From: Pelomonas sp966111775
GTDB taxonomy: Bacteria; Pseudomonadota; Gammaproteobacteria; Burkholderiales; Burkholderiaceae_C
Reading direction: 5' to 3'
Assembly: GCA_966111775.1 (NCBI GenBank)
Contig: CBHWBD010000193.1
Coordinates: forward strand, 1 to 9,819
DNA: 9,819 bases
The position numbers were made by a program, and so were the translations under genes. Of the stretch, positions 1-5,915 are shown piece after piece. Position 1 is the first letter of the stretch; each line of letters begins with the position of its first letter. Under the pieces are notes generated by a model that was given only the letters and a program-made list of their open reading frames with translations, was not told the DNA's origin and ran no database searches.

Positions 1-53
1 CCGCCGACAATCTCCGTGTAAGGGAGGTGCTCTACCAACTGAGCTAAGCGCCC
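1..53 (-). tRNA. tRNA-Val (anticodon UAC), 3' part cut by window edge
   Basis: Read on the minus strand from 53, the sequence has a tRNA 5' half: acceptor start GGGCGCT, T8-A9, D-arm GCTCAGTTGGTAGAGC, then an anticodon arm whose 7-base loop is CTTACAC. Base 34 falls at position 20, so the anticodon is TAC (18-20), which decodes valine. The variable loop begins at the window edge; the T-arm and CCA end are outside. It lies 25 nt downstream of hupB on the same strand and is probably co-transcribed with it. Confidence 0.93.
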
Positions 54-65
54 GGAAAAACCGGG
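51..65 (-). other. Small perfect hairpin overlapping the tRNA-Val 5' end
   Basis: Positions 51-55 and 61-65 are perfect inverted 5-mers (CCCGG/CCGGG) around a five-base A/T loop. On the minus strand the RNA reads CCCGG-UUUUU-CCGGG, and the last three G are tRNA nucleotides 1-3. The stem would therefore compete with the acceptor stem in the hupB-tRNA precursor. The structure is seen in the sequence; any role in RNase P processing or partial termination is speculative. Confidence 0.4.
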
Positions 66-78
66 ACCGGCCGAAGGT

Positions 79-351
79 TCAGTTCACGGCGTCCTTGAGG
101 GCCTTGCCGGGTTTGAACTTGGGCACCTTGGCCGATTTGATCTTGATGGTGTCACCGGTGCGAGGGTTGCGACCGGCGCGCGCGGCGCGCTTGGTGATGC
201 TGAAGGTGCCGAAGCCCACCAGCGAAACGGTGCCGTTCTTCTTCAGCGTCGTCTTGACGCCGCCAATCACGGCTTCGAGCGCGCGGCCTGCAGCAGCCTT
301 GGAGATGTCGGCCTGCTTGGCGATGTGCTCGATCAATTCGGACTTGTTCAC
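79..351 (-). CDS. hupB: DNA-binding protein HU
   Basis: A 90-residue protein of exactly the usual HU length. HU is a small dimeric nucleoid protein that bends DNA with little sequence preference. Residues 1-40 form the helical dimerisation part. The HU/IHF signature starts at GFGTFS (46-51) and runs into the beta-arm, whose tip RNPRTGD (61-67) carries Pro63, the residue that intercalates into DNA. The start codon is GTG, preceded by a GAGGGGG ribosome-binding stretch about 7 nt upstream. An ATG at 363-365 is out of frame. The gene is the last protein gene before tRNA-Val. The betaproteobacterial HU is usually labelled HupB, but alpha/beta naming is by convention and IHF is excluded by the sequence. 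Confidence 0.95.
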   Translation of the reverse strand: MNKSELIEHIAKQADISKAAAGRALEAVIGGVKTTLKKNGTVSLVGFGTFSITKRAARAGRNPRTGDTIKIKSAKVPKFKPGKALKDAVN

Positions 352-576
352 TCGTGCCCCCTCATGACGATTCAGCGGACTGTTGAGCCCTGCGCCTTGG
401 CTGGCGCCGGACTGCGATGCAGATGTCGGTCCCGCGCACTGCGCAGCCTGTGGAAGGCCGACTGCTGGCGGCCAAGGCGCGCGCGGGGAAGCGGATTCTA
501 GACGCGCGTCAGGCGGTGGGCGGGGCGGGAAAAGTCCCGATACAACTCGGTGTCCGGCGTGCGCCGGAACATCGTC
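352..576 (-). promoter_or_regulatory. pgsA-hupB intergenic region with a putative hupB promoter
   Basis: These 225 bp contain no gene that I can support. A good -10-like hexamer TAGAAT lies on the minus strand at 500-495, giving a leader of roughly 135 nt before the hupB GTG. No clear TTGACA-like -35 sits 16-18 nt upstream. Immediately upstream is a perfect 10-bp palindrome, gacgcgcgtc (501-510), which could be an operator or chance in GC-rich DNA. A GC-rich 6-bp stem at 553-568, just after the pgsA stop, has no T-run and is not a convincing intrinsic terminator, so pgsA transcripts may read into hupB. Confidence 0.4.
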
Positions 577-1143
577 CTAGCGGGCCTTGGCGCGGATTTC
601 CGGCAGGGCCTTCTGCAGGTAATAGACCATGGACCAGATGGTCAGCACGACGGCGGCATAGATCAGCCAGGTGCCCCACAGCCGCGTCGGAATCAGGCCG
701 AACAGCCGGCCGTCATAGAGCAGGAAGGGAATGGCGACCATCTGCACCGTCGTCTTCAGCTTGCCGACCATGTGGACGGCCACGCTGCGCGAGGCGCCGA
801 TCTGGGCCATCCATTCACGCAGGGCCGAGATGGCGATCTCGCGACCGATGATGACAAGCGCCACGAAGGCGTCGACGCGCCCGAGTTCCAGCAGCACCAG
901 CAGGGCCGAGCAGACCAGGAACTTGTCGGCCACCGGATCGAGGAAGGCGCCGAAGGAGGAGGTCTGGTTGAGCTTGCGCGCCAGATAGCCGTCCAGCCAG
1001 TCGGTCAATGCGACGACGACGAAGAGAACGGTGGCGAACAGGTTCTGGTGCGCCGGCGCCAGCTCCAAGTGGAAGACGCCGACGATCAGCGGGATGGCCA
1101 CGATGCGGGCCCAGGTCAGCAGAGTCGGCAGCGTCAGGAACAT
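577..1143 (-). CDS. pgsA: CDP-diacylglycerol--glycerol-3-phosphate 3-phosphatidyltransferase
   Basis: This inner-membrane enzyme makes phosphatidylglycerophosphate from CDP-diacylglycerol and glycerol-3-phosphate, the committed step to phosphatidylglycerol and cardiolipin. The CDP-alcohol phosphotransferase motif is complete: D48, D51-G52, A55-R56, G65, D69 and D73 with the family spacing. A later block, REIAISALREWMAQ, and GKLKTTVQM are typical of PgsA rather than of PssA or Pcs. Several hydrophobic segments span the 188 residues. I chose the ATG at 1143 because family members start with a very similar MF-TLPTLLTWARI sequence. The frame stays open to a TTG at 1206, but that extension is low-complexity and basic. 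The chosen ATG has no clear Shine-Dalgarno. It lies 66 bp downstream of the lipoprotein gene and two genes from uvrC. Confidence 0.94.
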   Translation of the reverse strand: MFLTLPTLLTWARIVAIPLIVGVFHLELAPAHQNLFATVLFVVVALTDWLDGYLARKLNQTSSFGAFLDPVADKFLVCSALLVLLELGRVDAFVALVIIGREIAISALREWMAQIGASRSVAVHMVGKLKTTVQMVAIPFLLYDGRLFGLIPTRLWGTWLIYAAVVLTIWSMVYYLQKALPEIRAKAR

Positions 1144-1209
1144 GCCGGCATTGTGCCCATGTCGACGCCCTCTTCCTGTGCGCCGGGGCGCGATTGTGGT
1201 GGGCAACCC

Positions 1210-1725
1210 TCAGTTCAGGCTGAGCGGCTTGAAGCGGCGGTCTTCTTCAAAGAGGAAGGTTTCGGTGAACTTCCAGGGCTCGGGCATGCGGCGCACGTCG
1301 CCGAAGGGCGCGGCACGGTAGACGGCGTCGATGGCCAGCTGCTGGGTTTCCGGCGCGAACCTGGGTTTGCGGATGACGTTGACCCGGCGCACGCTGCCGT
1401 CGGCCTTGACCTCGACTTCCAGCACCACCACGCTCAGCACATGCGTGGGCGCCTGCGTCATGAAGCTGCCCTCGGGGTTGGCCATGACCATGCGCTCCGC
1501 GGCCTGGCGGCGCAACTCGTCATGGGTGCGCACCGCCTTGGGCGGCGGCAGGCCGGCGGGCTTGGGCGCGGCCGTGACGGCGGGCGACGGCAGCGGTGCC
1601 GGCGCCGAAACGGAAGGCGAGGTTCGGGCCGGCCCGGGCGTCGGCTCAGGGGCGCGCGGCGTCGCGGCGCAACCGGCCAGCAGCGGGCCGATCAGCCAGC
1701 GGGCAGTCCGCTTCAGACGGTGCAT
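1210..1725 (-). CDS. Putative lipoprotein with proline-rich linker and TonB C-terminal-like domain
   Basis: A protein of 171 residues. An N-terminal basic stretch is followed by a lipobox, L16-A17-G18-C19, with Ala at +2, suggesting lipidation and outer-membrane sorting. Residues 22-63 are rich in Pro, Ala and Ser. The C-terminal part (about 95-171) resembles the TonB C-terminal fold: VLEVEVKADGSVRRVNVIRK, then an AIDAVYRAAPF helix and a final strand ending FLFEE. Real TonB is anchored by an N-terminal transmembrane helix and has partners ExbB/ExbD; neither appears here, so energy transduction is doubtful. The function is unknown. The start is uncertain: a strong GGAGGGA lies about 7 nt before an in-frame TTG at 1734 and too far from the ATG at 1725, and another ATG exists at 1755. 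It lies between uvrC and pgsA, which are often direct neighbours in proteobacteria. Confidence 0.8.
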   Translation of the reverse strand: MHRLKRTARWLIGPLLAGCAATPRAPEPTPGPARTSPSVSAPAPLPSPAVTAAPKPAGLPPPKAVRTHDELRRQAAERMVMANPEGSFMTQAPTHVLSVVVLEVEVKADGSVRRVNVIRKPRFAPETQQLAIDAVYRAAPFGDVRRMPEPWKFTETFLFEEDRRFKPLSLN

Positions 1726-1823
1726 GGTGCGCAAGATGAGTCCCTCCAGTGGCATGGATTGTTCGCCTTCGCGTTCTGCTCGATGTGCGACGAATGTCTC
1801 GCCGGCGCCAATTGACCTGTAGT

Positions 1824-3824
1824 TCAGTGCAACGCGCGGTAAATCTCTTCGGCGAGCTCGCGCGAAACGCCTTTGACGCTGCACAACTCGTCCACGCTGG
1901 CCCCCGCGACGCCACGCACACCACCGAAACGCTGCAACAACTGGGCACGTTTCTTGGGACCGACGCCGGGCACGTCCTCCAGCCGCGAGCCGCCGGTGCG
2001 CGTGGCCGCACGCTTGGCGCGCATGCCGGTGATGGCAAAACGGTGAGCCTCGTCGCGGATCTGGGCGATCAGCATCAGCGCCGCCGAGTCGCGGCCCAGA
2101 TAGACCTTCTCGCGGCCATCGGCAAAGACCAGTTCTTCCAGGCCGACCTTGCGCCCTTCGCCCTTCTCGACGCCGGCGATCAGGCTCAGGTCCAGGCCGA
2201 GTTCCTCGAAGACCTCGCGCGCCATGCTGACCTGGCCACGGCCACCGTCCACCAGCACCAGGTCGGGCAGGCGGCCGGTGCCGAGCTGGGCCGCTTCGGC
2301 CATCTTGCTGTAGCGGCGCGTCAGCACCTGGCGCATGGCGGCGTAGTCGTCGCCGCCGGTGACGCCCTCGATGTTGTAGCGCCGGTACTGGCTGCTCTGC
2401 ATCTGGTGGTTCTCGAAGACGACGCAGCTGGCCATGGTCGCCTCGCCGGCGGTGTGGCTGATGTCGAAGCACTCGACGCGGAACTTGTCGATCTCGGGCG
2501 GCGCCAGGTCCAGCGCATCGACCATGGCCCGGGTGCGCGCCTGCTGCGAGCCCTCTTCGGCCAGCAGGCGCGCCAGCGCCAGCTCGGCGCCCTTGATGCA
2601 CATCTCCTGCCAGATGCGGCGCTGGCCGCGCGGCTGGGCCTGCACGGTCACGCGGCTGCCGGCCTGACTGCCTAGCGCGTCGGCCAAGCCGCCGTCCACC
2701 CCATCGCTGACGATGATGAGGCCGGGCACCGGCGAGGCCAGGTAGTGCTGGGCCATGAAGGCCTCGAGCACCTGTCGCTCGGGTGACAACTTCTCTTCGT
2801 CGTCGAGCTGGATGGCCGTGGCGTCGTCGACATGCTTGGGAAAGAAGGCACGATCGCCCAGATGCCGGCCGCCGCGCACCATGGCCAGGTTCACGCAGGC
2901 CTTGCCGCCCTGCACCTTGACGGCCAGGATGTCCACGTCGCGGTCGCGGCCGGTGGCACTGCTCTCTTCGATGACCTGCTGCTGCAGCACCTTGGACAGG
3001 GCCTGGATCTGGTTGCGCACCTCGGCCGCCAGCTCGTAGCGCTGCGCTTCGGCGTAGCCCATCATCTGCTCCTGCAGCGAAGCCATGACCTCGTCGGTCT
3101 CGCCGCGCAGAAAGCGCTCGGCGCTGTGCACGTCGCGCGCGTACTCGCCGGTCTGGCCGGCCGGCACGCAGGGCCCGGAGCAACGCTTGATCTGGTGCAG
3201 CAGGCAGGGCCGGCTGCGGTTGTTGAAGACGCTGTCCTCGCAGGTGCGCAGCTTGAAAACCTTCTGCATCAGCTGGATGGATTCCTTGACCGCCCAGGCA
3301 CTCGGGAAGGGCCCGAAATACTGATGTCGCTTGTCCACCGAGCCGCGGTAATAGGCCATTCGCGGCCAGGCGTGCGAGGTGATCTTCAGATAGGGATAGC
3401 TCTTGTCGTCGCGGAACAGGATGTTGAAGCGCGGGTTCAACGTCTTGATCAGGTTGTTTTCCAGCAGCAAGGCCTCGGCCTCGGTGCGCACGACGGTCGT
3501 CTCCATGCGCGCGATGCGCGCCACCATCATGCCGATGCGCGTGCCGCCGTGGTTCTTCTGGAAGTAGCTGCTGACGCGGCGCTTCAGGTCCTTGGCCTTG
3601 CCAACATAGAGCACCTCGTCGCGGGCGTCGAAATAGCGATACACGCCGGGCAGGGCGGGCAGCGCATTGACTTCGGCCTGCAGGCGCTCGCGGGCCTCGC
3701 GGGCGGCGGCCTCCATTTCAATGGCGCGCTTCTTCTCGGCCGCTTCGATGGCGGCGCGTTCGGCCGCCCATTCGGCCTGCTGCTGATCACCGGCTTCGGT
3801 GTTGGGAGGGGTCGTACTCGACAT
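1824..3824 (-). CDS. uvrC: Excinuclease ABC subunit C
   Basis: UvrC makes both incisions around UvrAB-marked DNA lesions. The 666 residues contain, in order: a GIY-YIG nuclease domain (GVY 60-62, YVG 73-75) for the 3' cut; a cysteine set C195, C207, C215, C219 with the same 12-8-4 spacing as the E. coli iron-sulfur site; a UVR domain near 245-280 for UvrB contact; an RNase H-like 5' nuclease with ECFDISH (D454), GDDY (D493), VDGG (D526) and H594; and tandem helix-hairpin-helix motifs from about 615 to the end. All key residues are present. The protein is longer than E. coli UvrC (610 aa), mainly because of a 50-residue charged N-terminal helix (12-51). The start is the ATG at 3824. The frame stays open upstream, but that part lies antisense to earP. 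There is no evident Shine-Dalgarno. Confidence 0.97.
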   Translation of the reverse strand: MSSTTPPNTEAGDQQQAEWAAERAAIEAAEKKRAIEMEAAAREARERLQAEVNALPALPGVYRYFDARDEVLYVGKAKDLKRRVSSYFQKNHGGTRIGMMVARIARMETTVVRTEAEALLLENNLIKTLNPRFNILFRDDKSYPYLKITSHAWPRMAYYRGSVDKRHQYFGPFPSAWAVKESIQLMQKVFKLRTCEDSVFNNRSRPCLLHQIKRCSGPCVPAGQTGEYARDVHSAERFLRGETDEVMASLQEQMMGYAEAQRYELAAEVRNQIQALSKVLQQQVIEESSATGRDRDVDILAVKVQGGKACVNLAMVRGGRHLGDRAFFPKHVDDATAIQLDDEEKLSPERQVLEAFMAQHYLASPVPGLIIVSDGVDGGLADALGSQAGSRVTVQAQPRGQRRIWQEMCIKGAELALARLLAEEGSQQARTRAMVDALDLAPPEIDKFRVECFDISHTAGEATMASCVVFENHQMQSSQYRRYNIEGVTGGDDYAAMRQVLTRRYSKMAEAAQLGTGRLPDLVLVDGGRGQVSMAREVFEELGLDLSLIAGVEKGEGRKVGLEELVFADGREKVYLGRDSAALMLIAQIRDEAHRFAITGMRAKRAATRTGGSRLEDVPGVGPKKRAQLLQRFGGVRGVAGASVDELCSVKGVSRELAEEIYRALH

Positions 3825-3855
3825 GCGGGGAATTGTGGCCTGGGAGAATTCGCCC
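3825..3855. promoter_or_regulatory. Divergent uvrC/earP start region (31 bp)
   Basis: Only 31 bp separate the uvrC and earP start codons, so each promoter must overlap the 5' end of the opposite gene. On the plus strand GGGAG, 9 nt before the earP ATG, can serve as ribosome-binding site. On the minus strand nothing like a Shine-Dalgarno precedes the uvrC ATG. -10-like hexamers GAGAAT (3844-3849, plus) and CACAAT (3838-3833, minus) lie 6-8 nt from their start codons, which would fit very short leaders. Neither has a well-spaced -35. A TCGACA at 3818-3823 is 20 nt from GAGAAT, which is too far. Confidence 0.35.
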
Positions 3856-4884
3856 ATGCTTTGGGACATCTTCTGCCGCGTCATCGACAACCACGGCGAC
3901 CTCGGCGTCTGCTGGCGCCTGGCGCGCGACCTGGTCGCGCGCGGCGAGCAGGCCAGGCTCTGGGTGGACGACGCCTCCGCGCTAGCCTGGATGGCGCCTG
4001 AACGGCCCGACAGGCGCCACGGTGTCGAGATCCGCCCCTGGCCCGAGGACGATGCGCAGGCGACACCGGGCGAAGTCGTCATCGAGGCCTTCGGCTGCGA
4101 ACTGCCGGCCTTCTTCATCGCCCGCATGGCCGCCCGCCAGCCCGCGCCGCGCTGGATCAACCTCGAATACCTCAGCGCCGAGGACTACGTGGAACGCAGC
4201 CACGGCCTCGCCTCGCCACAGTTCCACGGCCCCGGCGCGGGGCTGACCAAGCACTTCTTCTACCCCGGCTTCACGCCCCGCACCGGCGGCCTGCTGCGCG
4301 AGCCCGGCCTGCTGGATCGCATCTCGGCCTTCGACGGCCCCGCCTGGCTGGCCGCGCGCGGCTGGGCGCCCGAGGAGGGTGAGCGTGTCGTCAGCCTGTT
4401 CGCCTATGCCAACAGCGGCCTGCCAGACCTGCTCGCCGCGCTGACTGAGCAGCCGACGCTGGTGCTGGCCTGCCCGGGACCGCTGCAGCAACTGATCACG
4501 TCACGCCCCGGCCTGCGCGGCATCGCCCTGCCCTATCTGCCCCAGGACGACTACGACCGGCTGCTGTGGGCCTGTGACCTGAACTTCGTGCGCGGCGAGG
4601 ATTCGTTCGTGCGCGCCCAATGGGCCGGCAAGCCCTTGGTCTGGCATATCTACCCACAGGATGACGACGCTCATCACGCCAAGCTGGAGGCCTTCATGGC
4701 GCGCGCCGATCTGCCTGAGGCCTGGCGCGCCGTCTGGCGCGGCTGGAATGGTCTGAACGCCCTGCCGGCGCGACTTGCCGGCCTGGACGAAGCCACTGCC
4801 CACGCGCCGCGGTGGCGTGCGCAATTGGCGGTGCAGCCCGATCTGCTGACGCAGCTGCAGGGATTCTTAGGGGTTTCCAGCTAG
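3856..4884 (+). CDS. earP: EF-P arginine rhamnosyltransferase EarP
   Basis: EarP transfers rhamnose from dTDP-L-rhamnose to Arg32 of elongation factor P, an inverting arginine glycosylation that activates EF-P. The 342-residue protein opens with the family motif: WDIFCRVIDNHGDLGVCWRL, holding D11 and D15, the pair equivalent to the catalytic and binding aspartates of characterised EarP. A second hallmark, RGEDSFVRAQWAGKPLVWHI (246-265), includes E248, equivalent to the nucleotide-sugar-contacting glutamate, and PQDDDAHHAKLEAF follows it. The usual DNYGD reads DNHGD here, a mild variation. I chose the ATG at 3856 because it matches the family N-terminus and has GGGAG upstream; the frame is open back to 3799 but would run into uvrC. 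The efp gene follows 84 bp downstream, and its product has the target arginine. Confidence 0.95.
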   Translation: MLWDIFCRVIDNHGDLGVCWRLARDLVARGEQARLWVDDASALAWMAPERPDRRHGVEIRPWPEDDAQATPGEVVIEAFGCELPAFFIARMAARQPAPRWINLEYLSAEDYVERSHGLASPQFHGPGAGLTKHFFYPGFTPRTGGLLREPGLLDRISAFDGPAWLAARGWAPEEGERVVSLFAYANSGLPDLLAALTEQPTLVLACPGPLQQLITSRPGLRGIALPYLPQDDYDRLLWACDLNFVRGEDSFVRAQWAGKPLVWHIYPQDDDAHHAKLEAFMARADLPEAWRAVWRGWNGLNALPARLAGLDEATAHAPRWRAQLAVQPDLLTQLQGFLGVSS

Positions 4885-4887
4885 AAT
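4882..4887 (+). promoter_or_regulatory. Putative efp promoter, -10 element
   Basis: The hexamer TAGAAT overlaps the TAG stop codon of earP and lies 81 nt upstream of the efp start, leaving a leader of about 75 nt. The same hexamer occurs before hupB. No good -35 is found 16-18 nt upstream, so this is a candidate only. If real, efp can be made independently of earP, as would be expected for an abundant translation factor next to its low-copy modifying enzyme. Confidence 0.4.
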
Positions 4888-4968
4888 AACGGGCTTTGCC
4901 GCGCCAAACCGGGATGAAATCCGCTGGAGTCTGGTGCGCAGCTCCTGATTCAAGCCTGAGAGACCCCC

Positions 4969-5523
4969 ATGAAACTCGCTCAAGAAATCCGCGCCGGCAA
5001 CGTGATCATGCAGGGCAAGGACCCGATGGTCGTCCTGAAGACCGAATACAGCCGTGGTGGCCGTGGCGCCGCCACCGTGCGCATCAAGATGAAGAACCTG
5101 CTGAACGGCGCCGGCGCCGAGCTGGTCTTCAAGGCCGACGACAAGATGGAGCAGATCATCCTCGACAAGAAGGACTGCACCTACACCTACTTCGCCGACC
5201 CGATGTATGTCTTCATGGACACCGAGTACAACCAGTACGAAGTCGAGTCGGAGAACATGGGCGACGCCCTGTCCTACCTGGAAGACAGCATGGCCGTCGA
5301 AGTGACCTTCTATGACGGCAAGGCCATCTCGATCGAACTGCCCACCAGCGTCGTTCGCGAGATCGAGACCGAGCCGGCCGTCAAGGGCGACACCTCGGGC
5401 AAGGTCATGAAGCCCGCCCGCCTGAAGGGCACCGGCTTCGAAATCGCCGTGCCGCTGTTCGTCGAAAACGGCGACAAGATCGAAATCGACACCCGCACTC
5501 ACGAGTACCGCAAGCGCGTCTGA
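4969..5523 (+). CDS. efp: Elongation factor P
   Basis: EF-P binds between the ribosomal P and E sites and promotes peptide-bond formation at polyproline stretches. The protein is 184 residues, normal for the family, with three beta-barrel domains: the KOW-like N-terminal domain (about 1-64), the central OB domain (about 67-127), and the C-terminal domain ending with the family signature region around GDKIEIDTRTHEYRKR. The modification loop reads YSRGGRGAA with Arg at position 32, not Lys34. This is the R-type EF-P rhamnosylated by EarP, which is encoded just upstream; it is not the substrate of EpmA/EpmB lysylation. The ATG start has a GAGAG ribosome-binding stretch about 7 nt upstream. A strong terminator follows 21 bp after the stop. 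Confidence 0.98.
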   Translation: MKLAQEIRAGNVIMQGKDPMVVLKTEYSRGGRGAATVRIKMKNLLNGAGAELVFKADDKMEQIILDKKDCTYTYFADPMYVFMDTEYNQYEVESENMGDALSYLEDSMAVEVTFYDGKAISIELPTSVVREIETEPAVKGDTSGKVMKPARLKGTGFEIAVPLFVENGDKIEIDTRTHEYRKRV

Positions 5524-5544
5524 GAGACGGCTCCGGCCTCATGC

Positions 5545-5571
5545 AAAACGCCCGCATCAGCGGGCGTTTTT
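5545..5571. terminator. Bidirectional intrinsic terminator shared by efp and the 74-aa ORF
   Basis: A perfect 11-bp stem, aaaacgcccgc (5545-5555) and gcgggcgtttt (5560-5570), encloses the loop atca. The plus strand continues T-G-TTT, giving a U-rich tail for efp. On the minus strand the outer A/T pairs supply the U-tract, so the same hairpin terminates the convergent small gene, whose stop codon is at 5574-5576. This is the clearest terminator in the window. Confidence 0.93.
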
Positions 5572-5573
5572 GT

Positions 5574-5798
5574 TTATTCGGCGTCGTCCGACAGATCGGG
5601 CACTTCGGGTTCGGCGTCGATCTCGCTGTCGAAATCGGCGGCGCTGCCCTTGACCGGGATCCAGGGGCGGTCCAGCGGGCGGTAGACGCGGCGGGCCAGG
5701 CGGGCCAGGCGGTCCGAGCGCTCGATGGCGTTCATCACCTGCTCGGGGGCGATCAGCATGGCGAAGGGATCAGCCAGATTCGGGGTGGTGGACAGCAT
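5574..5798 (-). CDS. Small hypothetical protein (74 aa)
   Basis: I do not recognise a characterised family. The 74-residue product begins MLSTTPNLADPFAMLIAPEQ, has a basic helical stretch (about 21-40, DRLARLARRVYRPLDRPW) and ends in an acidic tail (about 54-74, rich in Asp and Glu). There is no signal peptide or membrane segment, so it is probably cytoplasmic. Support for a real gene: an ATG preceded by GAGG at 6 nt, its own share of a strong terminator right after the TAA stop, and use of an otherwise empty stretch in convergent position to efp. A 9-bp tandem duplication (cgggccagg at 5692-5709) encodes the RLARLA part. The LADPFAM opening seems familiar from short conserved hypothetical proteins of Burkholderiales, but that is recollection, not a search. 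Confidence 0.68.
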   Translation of the reverse strand: MLSTTPNLADPFAMLIAPEQVMNAIERSDRLARLARRVYRPLDRPWIPVKGSAADFDSEIDAEPEVPDLSDDAE

Positions 5799-5852
5799 GG
5801 TGGGCCTCGTTGTTTGACGATGACTCCACTGTAGGCAGCCGGTGCGTTTCGA

Positions 5853-5890
5853 AAAAGTCGGCTCAGCGCGCTAGGCGCTGTAAGACTTTT
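5853..5890 (-). terminator. Long imperfect hairpin, candidate terminator of the tatD/ankyrin operon
   Basis: The outer arms aaaagtc (5853-5859) and gactttt (5884-5890) and the inner arms cagcgc (5864-5869) and gcgctg (5875-5880) are each perfectly complementary, separated by a small internal loop (4 and 3 nt) and closed by a 5-nt loop. Read on the minus strand the hairpin ends GACTTTTTCG, so the 3' arm includes a U-tract, 26 nt after the ankyrin gene stop. It would separate the large operon from the 74-aa gene. The rest of 5799-5915 holds only a weak -10-like TACAGT (5833-5828) before the small gene. Confidence 0.62.
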
Positions 5891-5915
5891 CCCTACACGG
5901 CCCTCCGGGCGAGAA

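Noticed and set aside
553..568. GC-rich hairpin after pgsA as a terminator
   Set aside because: A 6-bp stem with 4-nt loop exists, but no T-run follows on the minus strand.
1144..1206. 21-codon extension of PgsA from a TTG start
   Set aside because: Basic low-complexity residues not typical of PgsA; the ATG at 1143 gives the standard family N-terminus.
550..1815. 421-codon open frame on the plus strand opposite pgsA and the lipoprotein gene
   Set aside because: Rich in Arg, Gly, Gln and His with no recognisable domain, antisense to well-supported genes; typical shadow frame in GC-rich DNA.
1726..3183. Long upstream extension of the lipoprotein frame into uvrC
   Set aside because: The upstream part is Arg/Ala/Gly-rich frame-shifted uvrC; the lipobox near 1669 requires a start close to 1725-1755.
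2832..4001. 389-codon plus-strand frame opposite uvrC, running into earP
   Set aside because: Antisense to uvrC, no motif, His/Leu/Gly-biased composition, and incompatible with the clear earP start.
3825..4160. 112-codon N-terminal extension of UvrC
   Set aside because: It lies antisense to the EarP N-terminal region and has no similarity to UvrC; the ATG at 3824 is preferred.
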